Of a DNA stretch of 64,000 nt, positions 7,644 to 15,827 are shown one piece after another (the first letter of the stretch is position 1; each line of letters starts with the position of its first letter). Under the pieces are notes generated by a model. It made no database searches and was not told where the DNA came from. It was given only the letters and a program-made list of their open reading frames with translations. Both the position numbers and the translations under genes were made by a program. The DNA comes from Parabacteroides gordonii MS-1 = DSM 23371 (GTDB lineage: Bacteria; Bacteroidota; Bacteroidia; Bacteroidales; Tannerellaceae), in contig NZ_KQ033920.1 in NCBI RefSeq assembly GCF_000969825.1, forward strand, positions 1,601,075 through 1,665,074, read 5' to 3'.

Positions 7644-9392
7644 ATGAGCGATATCAGAACGAACGAAGAAGAAGGCAAAAAGAGCCTGAATTTTATTGAA
7701 GCAAATGTTGAGAAAGATCTGGCAGAAGGTAAAAACGGCGGACGCGTACAAACCCGTTTCCCACCCGAACCCAACGGTTACCTGCATATCGGACACGCCA
7801 AAGCCATTTGCCTGGACTTCGGCATGGCAGAACGTTACAACGGAGTTTGTAACCTTCGTTTCGACGACACCAATCCGGTAAAAGAAGATGTAGAGTATGT
7901 CGATGCAATAAAAGAAGATATAGAATGGCTCGGATTTCATTGGAACAACATCTATTATGCATCCGACTATTTCCAGCAGTTATGGGACTTTGCCATCCGT
8001 CTGATCAAGGAAGGAAAAGCCTATATCGACGAACAAAGTTCGGAAGTTATCGCCCAGCAGAAAGGAACCCCTACCCAACCGGGTATCAACAGTCCGTACC
8101 GCGACCGTCCTATCGAAGAGAACCTCGCGTTATTCAAGAAGATGAGCGACGGCGAAGTGGAAGAAGGTGCGATGGTATTGCGTGCTAAAATCGATATGGC
8201 GAATTCCAACATGCACTTCCGCGACCCGATCATCTACCGCGTGGTTACCTCAGCACACCATCACCGCACAGGCGATAAATGGAAAGTGTATCCGATGTAC
8301 GACTTCGCACATGGTCAGAGCGACTACTTCGAAGGCGTTACACACTCGCTTTGTACCTTGGAATTTGTGGTGCACCGCCCGTTGTACGACCTCTTCATCG
8401 ACTGGCTGAAAGAAGGCAAAGACCTGGACGATAACCGCCCCCGCCAGACTGAGTTCAATAAATTGAACCTGAGCTATACGCTGATGAGCAAACGCAACCT
8501 GCTCACGCTGGTAAAAGAGAAGCTGGTAGACGGTTGGGACGATCCCCGTATGCCGACAATCTGTGCTTTCCGCCGCCGTGGTTATTCCCCCGAGTCTATC
8601 CGCAAATTTGTAGACAAGATCGGTTATACGACCTATGATGCCCTCAACGAATTCGCTTTGTTGGAAAGTGCCGTACGTGAAGACCTGAATGCCCGTGCCA
8701 CACGTGTATCGGCCGTCCTCGATCCGGTCAGACTAATCATCACCAACTATCCGGAAGGAAAAGTGGAAGAGATGGAAGCGATCAACAACCCGGAAGATGA
8801 AACGGCAGGAACCCACCTGATCGAATTCAGCCGCGAGCTGTGGATGGAAAGAGAAGACTTCATGGAAGATGCACCGAAGAAGTTCTTCCGCATGACTCCG
8901 GGACAGGAAGTCCGCCTGAAGAATGCCTATATCGTGAAATGTACAGGCTGCAAAAAGAACGACGCCGGCGAAGTGGTGGAAGTATATTGCGAATACGATC
9001 CAAATACCAAGAGCGGTATGCCCGATAGCAACCGGAAGGTAAAAGGAACCCTGCACTGGTTGAGCTGTGCCCACAGTCTGCCCGCAGAAGTCCGCTTATA
9101 CGATCGTCTCTGGAAAGTAGAGAATCCACGCGACGAATTGGCCGCTATCCGCGAAGCAAAAGACTGTTCCGTTCTGGATGCGATGAAAGAGATCATCAAT
9201 CCGGACTCATTAAATATACTGACTAATTGTTACGTAGAGAAATATCTGGCAGATGCCAAACCGTATGATTACCTGCAATTCCAGCGTATCGGTTATTTCA
9301 ACGTAGACAAAGATTCGACGCCGGAAAAGCTTATCTTCAACCGCACCGTATCCCTGAAGGATACCTGGAGCAAGATGAAGGATAAAGCGTAA
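7644..9392 (+). CDS. glnS: Glutamine--tRNA ligase
   Basis: This enzyme charges tRNA-Gln with glutamine in the cytoplasm. The class I signatures are clear: RFPPEPNGYLHIGHAKA contains the HIGH motif and LMSKRNLL is the KMSKS-type loop. The C-terminal half has the two beta-barrels of GlnRS. The start at 7644 (MSDIRTNEEEG) gives 582 residues, close to the family norm; the longer in-frame start at 7569 would place the promoter inside the gene. Followed after 31 bp by a TPR gene in the same direction. Confidence 0.97.
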   Translation: MSDIRTNEEEGKKSLNFIEANVEKDLAEGKNGGRVQTRFPPEPNGYLHIGHAKAICLDFGMAERYNGVCNLRFDDTNPVKEDVEYVDAIKEDIEWLGFHWNNIYYASDYFQQLWDFAIRLIKEGKAYIDEQSSEVIAQQKGTPTQPGINSPYRDRPIEENLALFKKMSDGEVEEGAMVLRAKIDMANSNMHFRDPIIYRVVTSAHHHRTGDKWKVYPMYDFAHGQSDYFEGVTHSLCTLEFVVHRPLYDLFIDWLKEGKDLDDNRPRQTEFNKLNLSYTLMSKRNLLTLVKEKLVDGWDDPRMPTICAFRRRGYSPESIRKFVDKIGYTTYDALNEFALLESAVREDLNARATRVSAVLDPVRLIITNYPEGKVEEMEAINNPEDETAGTHLIEFSRELWMEREDFMEDAPKKFFRMTPGQEVRLKNAYIVKCTGCKKNDAGEVVEVYCEYDPNTKSGMPDSNRKVKGTLHWLSCAHSLPAEVRLYDRLWKVENPRDELAAIREAKDCSVLDAMKEIINPDSLNILTNCYVEKYLADAKPYDYLQFQRIGYFNVDKDSTPEKLIFNRTVSLKDTWSKMKDKA

Positions 9393-9423
9393 TAAACAAG
9401 ATAAAAGAGAATTTACCTGATAT

Positions 9424-10866
9424 ATGAAAGAAGATGATATTTCACGCCTGTTACAACGTTACCTGGATGCACACGAAAAAGGGAAAGAACCCTATTTCGA
9501 CGCAGATGAACTCAGCGACTTGTTGGACAGTTTTGAAGAATCGGATGATTATAAATACTTCGATGAAGTTTTAGCCTTAGGGCTAAAGCTCCATCCGGGT
9601 AATACGGATTTACAAATCAGGCAGTGCCGCTTTTATGTCTATAATGAAGATTATGACAGTGCGCTCGCTTTGATCGATTCTATTGCCGAAACCGACAACC
9701 AGGACCTGGACTTATTACGATTGGAATGTTTTTGCATGCTCGACGAATATGATAAAGTAGTCGAATTTACGGAAGACATCGCTGCACGGGATTGTGACTA
9801 TCTGGAATTAGCATTCGAGTACATCGCTCCCCTTTTAAGTGATATGGATATGGGTAAGGAAGCGCACGATTATATCAAACGCGGCATTGCCTTATTCCCG
9901 GACAATCTCACCCTGAAAGATGAGCTATGCTACAACCTGGAAATGGAGGGCGACATCGACGGTGCCATTGCCATATGCAACGAACTGATCGATAAAGATC
10001 CATACTCGCACGACTATTGGTTCTCGCTCGGACGCCTGTATTCTATCAAGTCGGAATTCGATAAAGCAATCGAAGCTTTCGACTTTGCCCTCACCTGCGA
10101 CGATTCGGATCCCGAACTGAAAATACTGAAAGCTTACTGCCTCTACATGAACGAAAATTATGAAAAGGCACTCGAAGTATATAAAGAGATAGAAAGCGAA
10201 TCGGATATGTCGGAACGTATCAAGCCGTTAATGGCAGAATGCTACATCAAACTGGAAGATTATGAAGGAGCATACGCGATGCTGAAAGACATCATCGGAA
10301 AGAAGGTCACAGCCAATGAGCCGGCAGCATACATTAATTATATCCGCTGCTGCACGGAAACCGACCGCGACCGGGAAGCGTCCAAAGCGCTCATAAAAGC
10401 TGTAGAGTTATTTCCGAGTAATGTCCGGATACTCTCCTTACTGGCATTGACTTACGTTGAGAACGGGGAAGATAAACTTGCTATCGAGACAACCGAACGG
10501 CTGTTCGACGTGTTGGATCAAGGAAGTGATTATCAACCGGAAGATTACGAAAGCCTGTTCCATGCCGGACAGTTCCTGTATATGAAGGGAGAAATAGAGA
10601 AAGCGCTCAAATACTACCATAAGGTGATAGAAGTCAACCCCGACATGCCTTATATACATCTTCATATGGCGATGGCTTATCTGGCAAAGGGAGATATGAG
10701 ACATTTCGGAGAACATTTCTCGCAGACCTCTCCGCAGGAACTGGTCGAATACCTGGAAAGCTCGGGGGTAGACTTCAGCGATGTGGAACAGCAACTGATG
10801 GGTAAACACATTCCACCGGAAGATCTGACAAAAGAATTCCTCAATAATAAAGACAACAACAATTAA
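9424..10866 (+). CDS. Tetratricopeptide-repeat protein
   Basis: This 480-residue acidic protein is built of about ten TPR units, for example DYWFSLGRLYSIKSEFDKAI and KALKYYHKVIEVNPDMPY. It has no signal peptide or membrane segment, so it is probably cytoplasmic and acts as a protein-binding scaffold. It abuts the DUF368 gene (its TAA ends at 10866 and the next ATG is 10867), which suggests a two-gene unit with coupled translation. The specific partner is not evident. Confidence 0.85.
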   Translation: MKEDDISRLLQRYLDAHEKGKEPYFDADELSDLLDSFEESDDYKYFDEVLALGLKLHPGNTDLQIRQCRFYVYNEDYDSALALIDSIAETDNQDLDLLRLECFCMLDEYDKVVEFTEDIAARDCDYLELAFEYIAPLLSDMDMGKEAHDYIKRGIALFPDNLTLKDELCYNLEMEGDIDGAIAICNELIDKDPYSHDYWFSLGRLYSIKSEFDKAIEAFDFALTCDDSDPELKILKAYCLYMNENYEKALEVYKEIESESDMSERIKPLMAECYIKLEDYEGAYAMLKDIIGKKVTANEPAAYINYIRCCTETDRDREASKALIKAVELFPSNVRILSLLALTYVENGEDKLAIETTERLFDVLDQGSDYQPEDYESLFHAGQFLYMKGEIEKALKYYHKVIEVNPDMPYIHLHMAMAYLAKGDMRHFGEHFSQTSPQELVEYLESSGVDFSDVEQQLMGKHIPPEDLTKEFLNNKDNNN

Positions 10867-11778
10867 ATGAACAGAAATCTAAAAGACTACGGTCTCTTAC
10901 TTTTGAAAGGCATGGGAATGGGGGCGGCAGATGTTGTCCCCGGTGTATCTGGTGGTACGATTGCCTTTATTGTAGGTATTTATGAAGAGCTGATCGATTC
11001 GATCAAAAGTATTAACGGAGCGAGTCTGAAATTACTTTTTACCGGTAAGATCGCTGCATTCTGGAAAGCGATCAATGCCAACTTCCTGCTATCGATCGTT
11101 GCCGGTATCGGCATCAGTATTTTCTCACTGGCAAAGCTCATCACCTGGTTGCTGGTGACACACCCTATCCTGGTATGGGCTTTCTTCTTCGGGTTGGTAC
11201 TGGCTTCTACCTGGTTTGTATCGAAGGATATCAAGCAATGGAACTGGAAATCGATCCTGTGCTTTATCATCGGAGCGGTCATCGCCTATTACATCACAGT
11301 GGCCACACCGGCTGAGACTCCCACCAACCTGTTCTTTATCTTCCTTTGCGGGGCGATCGCTATCTGTGCGATGATCCTGCCGGGTATTTCGGGTAGTTTC
11401 ATCCTTGTTTTGCTGGGTAAATACTTCTACATTATGGAAGCTGTAAAGACATTCAATATACCGGTGATGCTCGTTTTCATTTGCGGAGCAGTGCTGGGTA
11501 TCACCTCTTTTTCACGCATCCTATCATTTGCCTTGCGCAGATTTCATGACACGACGATCGCCGTACTGGCCGGATTTATGCTGGGTTCGCTGAATAAAGT
11601 ATGGCCGTGGAAAGAAACGATAGAAACATATACAGACAGTCACGGTGTTATCAAACCGCTGGTAGAGGCAAATATCCTGCCCGATCAGTTGGTATGGGAA
11701 GCTGTCGGATTAATGATCTTTGGCTTTGCCATCGTATATTTCCTTGAAAAGTTATCCATGAAGGAAGCTAAGGCTTAA
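10867..11778 (+). CDS. DUF368 membrane protein, PopT-type undecaprenyl-phosphate translocase candidate
   Basis: This 303-residue polytopic inner-membrane protein has about 8-9 hydrophobic segments and opens with the DUF368 hallmark GMGMGAADVVPGVSGGTIAF, repeated in related form in the second half (MILPGISGSFILVLLGKY), as expected from an inverted-repeat fold. DUF368 proteins have recently been implicated in recycling undecaprenyl phosphate across the membrane. That role here is by family, not seen in the sequence. Transcription probably ends at the terminator 11871-11910. Confidence 0.88.
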   Translation: MNRNLKDYGLLLLKGMGMGAADVVPGVSGGTIAFIVGIYEELIDSIKSINGASLKLLFTGKIAAFWKAINANFLLSIVAGIGISIFSLAKLITWLLVTHPILVWAFFFGLVLASTWFVSKDIKQWNWKSILCFIIGAVIAYYITVATPAETPTNLFFIFLCGAIAICAMILPGISGSFILVLLGKYFYIMEAVKTFNIPVMLVFICGAVLGITSFSRILSFALRRFHDTTIAVLAGFMLGSLNKVWPWKETIETYTDSHGVIKPLVEANILPDQLVWEAVGLMIFGFAIVYFLEKLSMKEAKA

Positions 11779-11817
11779 AAAAGAAATCTCTTCCCTATGC
11801 TCACGCACGGAGAAGAG
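11779..11817 (-). terminator. Leftward intrinsic terminator
   Basis: On the minus strand a stem (CTCTTC at 11817-11812 pairing with GAAGAG at 11793-11788, extendable by GG/CC) is followed by ATTTCTTTTTT. The T-run exists only on the minus strand, so it ends a leftward transcript, although no leftward gene is annotated upstream of it within the gap. Confidence 0.65.
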
Positions 11818-11859
11818 CTCGGTCTCTCGCCAAAGAGAACCTCATCAATTATGTTAACC

Positions 11860-11940
11860 TTATAGGTTATAAAGGGAGCGATTCGCCAAGAGTAGCTCCC
11901 TTTTCTTGTTGAAAACACACATTATTATAGTTTTGTTCAT
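11860..11940 (-). CDS. Possible 26-residue small protein
   Basis: The frame starts 16 nt after the predicted sigma-54 start and encodes a short basic peptide beginning MNKTIIMCVFNKKRE and ending at TAA at 11860-11862. A GGAA lies about 9 nt before the ATG. It overlaps the hairpin that ends the rightward DUF368 transcript. It may be no more than chance; nothing in it is recognised. Confidence 0.2.
   Translation of the reverse strand: MNKTIIMCVFNKKRELLLANRSLYNL
11871..11910 (+). terminator. Intrinsic terminator of the glnS/TPR/DUF368 unit
   Basis: A 9-bp stem (AAAGGGAGC at 11871-11879 with GCTCCCTTT at 11895-11903) is followed by TCTTGTT on the plus strand. It lies about 95 bp after the DUF368 stop. 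Confidence 0.75.
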
Positions 11941-11966
11941 TCGTATTCCGGCAGCGCCATCTATAA

Positions 11967-11983
11967 TACAAATGGCGTGCCAA
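11967..11983 (-). promoter_or_regulatory. Sigma-54-like promoter reading leftward into the gap
   Basis: The minus strand reads TTGGCACGCCATTTGTA. The -24 part is perfect and the spacing is right, but the -12 part has GT in place of GC, so it may be weak. It shares TTGGCACGCC with the promoter at 19101-19117. No annotated gene lies in its path before 11778. Confidence 0.6.
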
Positions 11984-12036
11984 AAGCCTATACATCTATT
12001 TATCAACCATATACTATTTCAACATCAACCAGGCTA

Positions 12037-12074
12037 TGTCAAATAATTAGACACCGACGTCTAATTATTTGACA
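12037..12074. promoter_or_regulatory. Paired activator palindromes in a 38-bp inverted repeat
   Basis: Two 17-bp sites, 12037-12053 (TGTCAAATAATTAGACA) and 12058-12074 (CGTCTAATTATTTGACA), have centres exactly 21 bp apart. Together they form a perfect 16-bp inverted repeat (12037-12052 with 12059-12074) around 6 bp. Motif and spacing copy the sites at 3248-3285, so the same NtrC-type regulator (3397-4749) is the likely ligand. They lie about 90-110 bp upstream of the predicted start of the leftward transcript near 11956, and 13 bp beyond the end of the permease gene at 12087. Confidence 0.78.
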
Positions 12075-12086
12075 ATCTAAATCAAT

Positions 12087-13481
12087 TTATCTCACATCAT
12101 ACCTTGTAAAGAAATAAAAACAAGCCATGAACAGCACGGCAATCGTAACGATCATCGCAATCAGGTAACCACTGATAAACTCGATACGCTGACTGAAAGA
12201 GGCGATCTGTTCCTGGTATTGCGGAATCTGATCGATAGCGACAGGTTTCTTACTGGTGGAAAAATCTTCTTTTGGATTATACCAATGCGGGCTATCGGCA
12301 TCTTTCGCATCCACATCTTTGAACCATTGTAAAAACTGTTCCTGAAAAGCATGCAGGTCATTCCAGTTCTTCTGGAAACGCAGATAACCGCCCCCCAGAA
12401 ATGCCTCATTCATATAATCAAACTGCGCAATCGGTGAAAGTAATGTGAAATTACGGGTCTGCTCGAACTGACGGAATTGTTGCAGGTAATAAGCATCATT
12501 ATACATCTTATCACTATTCATCAGGTTAGTCTGATTCTTCGCACGTAACTCATGCCGGGGATAAAATGCATCCATACCATTGGATGACCAACTTCCTGCC
12601 GGTGCGTTACGGTTAATATCATTAGACGCCTCCTGACGTTTCTGAGCCACTTCGTCCGATGTCGGTATGCTGAATAACTTCTTTGCCCAGAATACAGAAG
12701 TATTGGGAATGATAACTGCAGCAAACAACCAGAAACAAAGGGAAATAAGCAAGCTAATATTGGAATAGCGCGTAACCACCGACGAAAGCAAACCAAAGAC
12801 GGCAAAAGTAGTGATGAATAAGAAGCTGATCAACATAAACCCAGCAGTCTCGATCAGAAAGTTTCCGTTCAACTGCACCTGACCGGAAACAGCCAGAATA
12901 AGCAAACTGATTATTATGCCAATCAACTCCATGAGTCCTACCACTGTAACGATACTCAACAGCTTGCTGCACAGGAAAGTCCGGCGAGGTACGGCATTTG
13001 AAAAGACCAAAGCCAACGTCCTCTCCTCTTTCTCCCCCGAAATGGCATCAAATGCAAAAAGCAAAGTAATAAAGCTCAGGAACATGGAAACAATAAACGC
13101 CCAACTCAAGCTATCCGTACGGACCAGGAGAGGATTATTACTATCGTGACGTACCGAATAATCAAACACATTATAAGCGCTGTAAGTGATACGATTAGGC
13201 AAATAGCTTTCCTTGCAATCGGCTATTACACTGTTTTCTCGCGGAGAGATGATAAAACTATTCCTTGCTGTCGCCACTCTTGAGATATTTTCAGAGAGTT
13301 TGCCCAACGTCTCCTGCTGTGCTACGCTATACTTGGCATAGTTATCATGCATATCCTTAAAAGAAGAAGCAAATGAGATACTACCCAACGTAAACACCAA
13401 CACAACAATCACAAAAGAGACCTGAAAGCGCAGACTATACAGATAGTTCTGCAATTCACGTATATATAAAGTTGTAAACAT
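12087..13481 (-). CDS. ABC-2 type permease with large periplasmic insert (second permease)
   Basis: This 464-residue inner-membrane protein has one N-terminal hydrophobic segment (about 20-40), a long hydrophilic loop, five further segments, including one after FAFDAISGEKEERTLALVFS (the coupling motif of ABC-2 permeases), a second long hydrophilic stretch and a final C-terminal helix ending ACFYFFTRYDVR. The shape is that of the DUF3526-containing permeases. It ends with almost the same residues as its neighbour (MKYDVR), pointing to a duplicated pair that forms a heterodimer. It is last in the five-gene export operon, 15 bp after the first permease. Confidence 0.88.
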   Translation of the reverse strand: MFTTLYIRELQNYLYSLRFQVSFVIVVLVFTLGSISFASSFKDMHDNYAKYSVAQQETLGKLSENISRVATARNSFIISPRENSVIADCKESYLPNRITYSAYNVFDYSVRHDSNNPLLVRTDSLSWAFIVSMFLSFITLLFAFDAISGEKEERTLALVFSNAVPRRTFLCSKLLSIVTVVGLMELIGIIISLLILAVSGQVQLNGNFLIETAGFMLISFLFITTFAVFGLLSSVVTRYSNISLLISLCFWLFAAVIIPNTSVFWAKKLFSIPTSDEVAQKRQEASNDINRNAPAGSWSSNGMDAFYPRHELRAKNQTNLMNSDKMYNDAYYLQQFRQFEQTRNFTLLSPIAQFDYMNEAFLGGGYLRFQKNWNDLHAFQEQFLQWFKDVDAKDADSPHWYNPKEDFSTSKKPVAIDQIPQYQEQIASFSQRIEFISGYLIAMIVTIAVLFMACFYFFTRYDVR

Positions 13482-13496
13482 AACTGTATTTATTTA

Positions 13497-15032
13497 TTAT
13501 CTGACATCATATTTCATAAACGACGCAACTGTTCCGATCAACAACACGATCGCCAACCCAAGCAAAGCACATAAGCGTCCCAGCGCATCACCTAAAGTAG
13601 CCGAAAGTGTTACCGGTTGAGGGATATAACGGGGAACACCGCTCGTATCCAGATACGGAAATTCAGAATTACTTCTACCATATTTCTTCCATGTTGCTTC
13701 ATCTCCCAGATCTACTTCCGCCTGTGTTGGAAATTCGTCCAAGGGCTGACCGGTAAAATAAGCAGTAGACTCAAACAGCTTTTGATCCTTAAAATAGGTA
13801 ATAACATTCTCCCTATATTTACGCAGACTTTCCATATATTTAAGGAAACTGCTCACATCGGTACGGCACAGAGCATCCGTCGTCTGGTCGAACAATTCGG
13901 AAGGTGACAACCAGGCGATAGCCTGTTGTAACCGTTGCTGACGTACCAGTCCGTCCAGATAATTCCGTTGCAAGGCCCATTTCTTATCCGCATTATTCAA
14001 CATGACAGGTGTTGCCCAAATCTGCATCTGCTGATGGAACAAAGGGGTTTCACGAGGCCCACCGGCAAGCTCCAGATATTCCGGTCCATCGCCAGTACAG
14101 TTATTATAACTCAAATATTTCATATTAATCCTTTGGGATGCACGCGGCCATTCTTCCATATATTCTTTATGATAAGTATCGTCATAGTTTTTCATAATTG
14201 CCTGTACGTTATCATACAAAGGAGCTTTTGAAATGCCCTGTGCCAGGTAAGTCGCAATATTAGGCATCAGGAAAAGGAACCATATCCAGCATAGCAAGCT
14301 GATAATAATGGAAGAAGACGAATGTGTCACCCGGCTGGAAATGAACATTCCCAACAAAAGAAATACCATCATATAAATAATCGATGTCAGCAGGAGCAGT
14401 ATTAACCCGCCCCAATCGGATACGGAAAATGAAATTTCAGGATTAACCACTATAATGAGGCAAGCCAGCAGATAACAAAACAACAAGATAGGTAACAACG
14501 TAAGTATCAATCCTAATAATTTCCCCATTAGGAAGGATACGCGGCTTACCTGTCCTGTAAAAGTCAACTTCATCGTCCCGTCTTCCCGCTCCCGGGTGAT
14601 GGCATCATACGAAAAGACGAGTGCCAGCAACGAGATCAGAATAGCGATCACTTTAGAGAAGTCGATCGAGAAAAAGGCATTCAGAGACGGGTTATCGCGG
14701 GTGAGTGTATGTCCTTCGGGAAACAACGGATATTCCCAGAAAGCAACCTTCACCTTATTGCCGACATTATTGATAATACCTGTACTGAATATACTCAGCG
14801 GCTCCGGCTCCTGCACAACAGTAGGACGTACGTGTGACCATACCCGGCTCTCTTTCATTTCTCTATCCGCCTGTGCCTGCTCTATCTTATAGACACGCAC
14901 CTGGTTCTGATAATTATCCACACTGACGATCACCGTAAACGGTATCACCAGCAGACACAGCACAAACCCTATAATAAACCTGACCGACAACAAGTTCAGC
15001 AGGAAATCTTTCTTTGCTATTAACCAAATCAT
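13497..15032 (-). CDS. ABC-2 type permease with large periplasmic insert (first permease)
   Basis: This 511-residue paralogue of the next gene has an N-terminal hydrophobic segment (about 17-36), a hydrophilic domain, membrane segments with FSYDAITREREDGTMKLTFT (coupling region), a long extracytoplasmic domain (about 275-475) and a terminal helix. It belongs to the ABC-2/DUF3526-like group. It lies 30 bp after the ATPase gene and 15 bp before the second permease, so the two probably form a heterodimeric transmembrane unit. The large periplasmic domain may contact the adaptor-like protein encoded at 15828-17267; that is inference. Confidence 0.88.
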   Translation of the reverse strand: MIWLIAKKDFLLNLLSVRFIIGFVLCLLVIPFTVIVSVDNYQNQVRVYKIEQAQADREMKESRVWSHVRPTVVQEPEPLSIFSTGIINNVGNKVKVAFWEYPLFPEGHTLTRDNPSLNAFFSIDFSKVIAILISLLALVFSYDAITREREDGTMKLTFTGQVSRVSFLMGKLLGLILTLLPILLFCYLLACLIIVVNPEISFSVSDWGGLILLLLTSIIYMMVFLLLGMFISSRVTHSSSSIIISLLCWIWFLFLMPNIATYLAQGISKAPLYDNVQAIMKNYDDTYHKEYMEEWPRASQRINMKYLSYNNCTGDGPEYLELAGGPRETPLFHQQMQIWATPVMLNNADKKWALQRNYLDGLVRQQRLQQAIAWLSPSELFDQTTDALCRTDVSSFLKYMESLRKYRENVITYFKDQKLFESTAYFTGQPLDEFPTQAEVDLGDEATWKKYGRSNSEFPYLDTSGVPRYIPQPVTLSATLGDALGRLCALLGLAIVLLIGTVASFMKYDVR

Positions 15033-15062
15033 AATATATTATGTATTATATCGTTTGTACTC

Positions 15063-15782
15063 TTATTCTATGACAGCTTCCTGCATATAATCCAGATAGA
15101 TACGTTCCAGGTCGTCCTGAAGGAATTCTTCACGGCTGCGAAGCATCACCAGACGGCCTTCCTTCATGATACCGACGCGATCGGCTACCGCTTTGGCACG
15201 GAAGAGGTCGTGGGTACACATCAGGATACTCTTTCCGGCGTTACGCAGGTTGATCAGTATCTGCATCAATTCAGCTGCACTCTTAGGGTCGAGGCCGGTG
15301 GTCGGTTCGTCCATCACGATATTGTCGGCATCCTTGATGATGGCGATTGCCAGACCTACTTTCTGTCGCATACCTTTGGAGAAGGTCTTCAGTTTACGTT
15401 CGAAGGCTTCTTCCTGAAGGCCGACACGGCGCATGACGTTATAATAGTCCGTCTTTGTCAGGTTCGGCTTCCCTCCCAGACGGGCGAAGAAGTCGAGGTT
15501 CTGACGGGCGGTGAAGTTGCCGTACAACATCACATTCTCGGAAACGAAAGCAACGTGGTTCTTTGTTTCCAACGGGTTTTCCATTACGTCGATGCCGTCT
15601 ATCAGGGCATGGCCGGAAGTAGGTTCGATAAAATTTAGGAAGATATTGATAGAAGTGGTCTTCCCCGCCCCGTTGGCACCCAGTAAAAAGAATATTTCAC
15701 CCGGTTTGATTTCCAGGTTCAGTGAATCAAGGGCCAGGTTGCCGTCTTCATATCTCTTTGTCAAATCGATTGCTTGTAGCAT
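15063..15782 (-). CDS. ABC transporter ATP-binding protein
   Basis: This 239-residue cytoplasmic ATPase is of the CcmA/NatA type that serves ABC-2 permeases. It has Walker A LLGANGAGKTTS, a signature helix FSKGMRQKVGLA (in place of LSGGQ), Walker B with NIVMDEPTTGLDP, and the H-loop (CTHDLF). It lies between the adaptor-like gene and the two permease genes, with short gaps, and powers export through them. Confidence 0.95.
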   Translation of the reverse strand: MLQAIDLTKRYEDGNLALDSLNLEIKPGEIFFLLGANGAGKTTSINIFLNFIEPTSGHALIDGIDVMENPLETKNHVAFVSENVMLYGNFTARQNLDFFARLGGKPNLTKTDYYNVMRRVGLQEEAFERKLKTFSKGMRQKVGLAIAIIKDADNIVMDEPTTGLDPKSAAELMQILINLRNAGKSILMCTHDLFRAKAVADRVGIMKEGRLVMLRSREEFLQDDLERIYLDYMQEAVIE

Positions 15783-15827
15783 AGTGTTCTTATTTTTATT
15801 TGTTCTTATTCTGTAATTATATATTGC

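Larger units (their letters stand above)
11779..11956 (-). ncRNA. Candidate sigma-54-dependent small transcript
   Basis: A leftward transcript of about 178 nt is predicted by three elements: a sigma-54-like promoter (11968-11984) with a predicted start near 11956, paired activator palindromes about 90-110 bp further upstream, and a leftward terminator at 11779-11817. The transcript would hold a strong hairpin (AAAGGGAGC with GCTCCCTTT). It could be a regulatory RNA, or a short mRNA: it contains a 26-codon reading frame (11860-11940). No family is recognised. This is an inference from signals alone. Confidence 0.45.
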
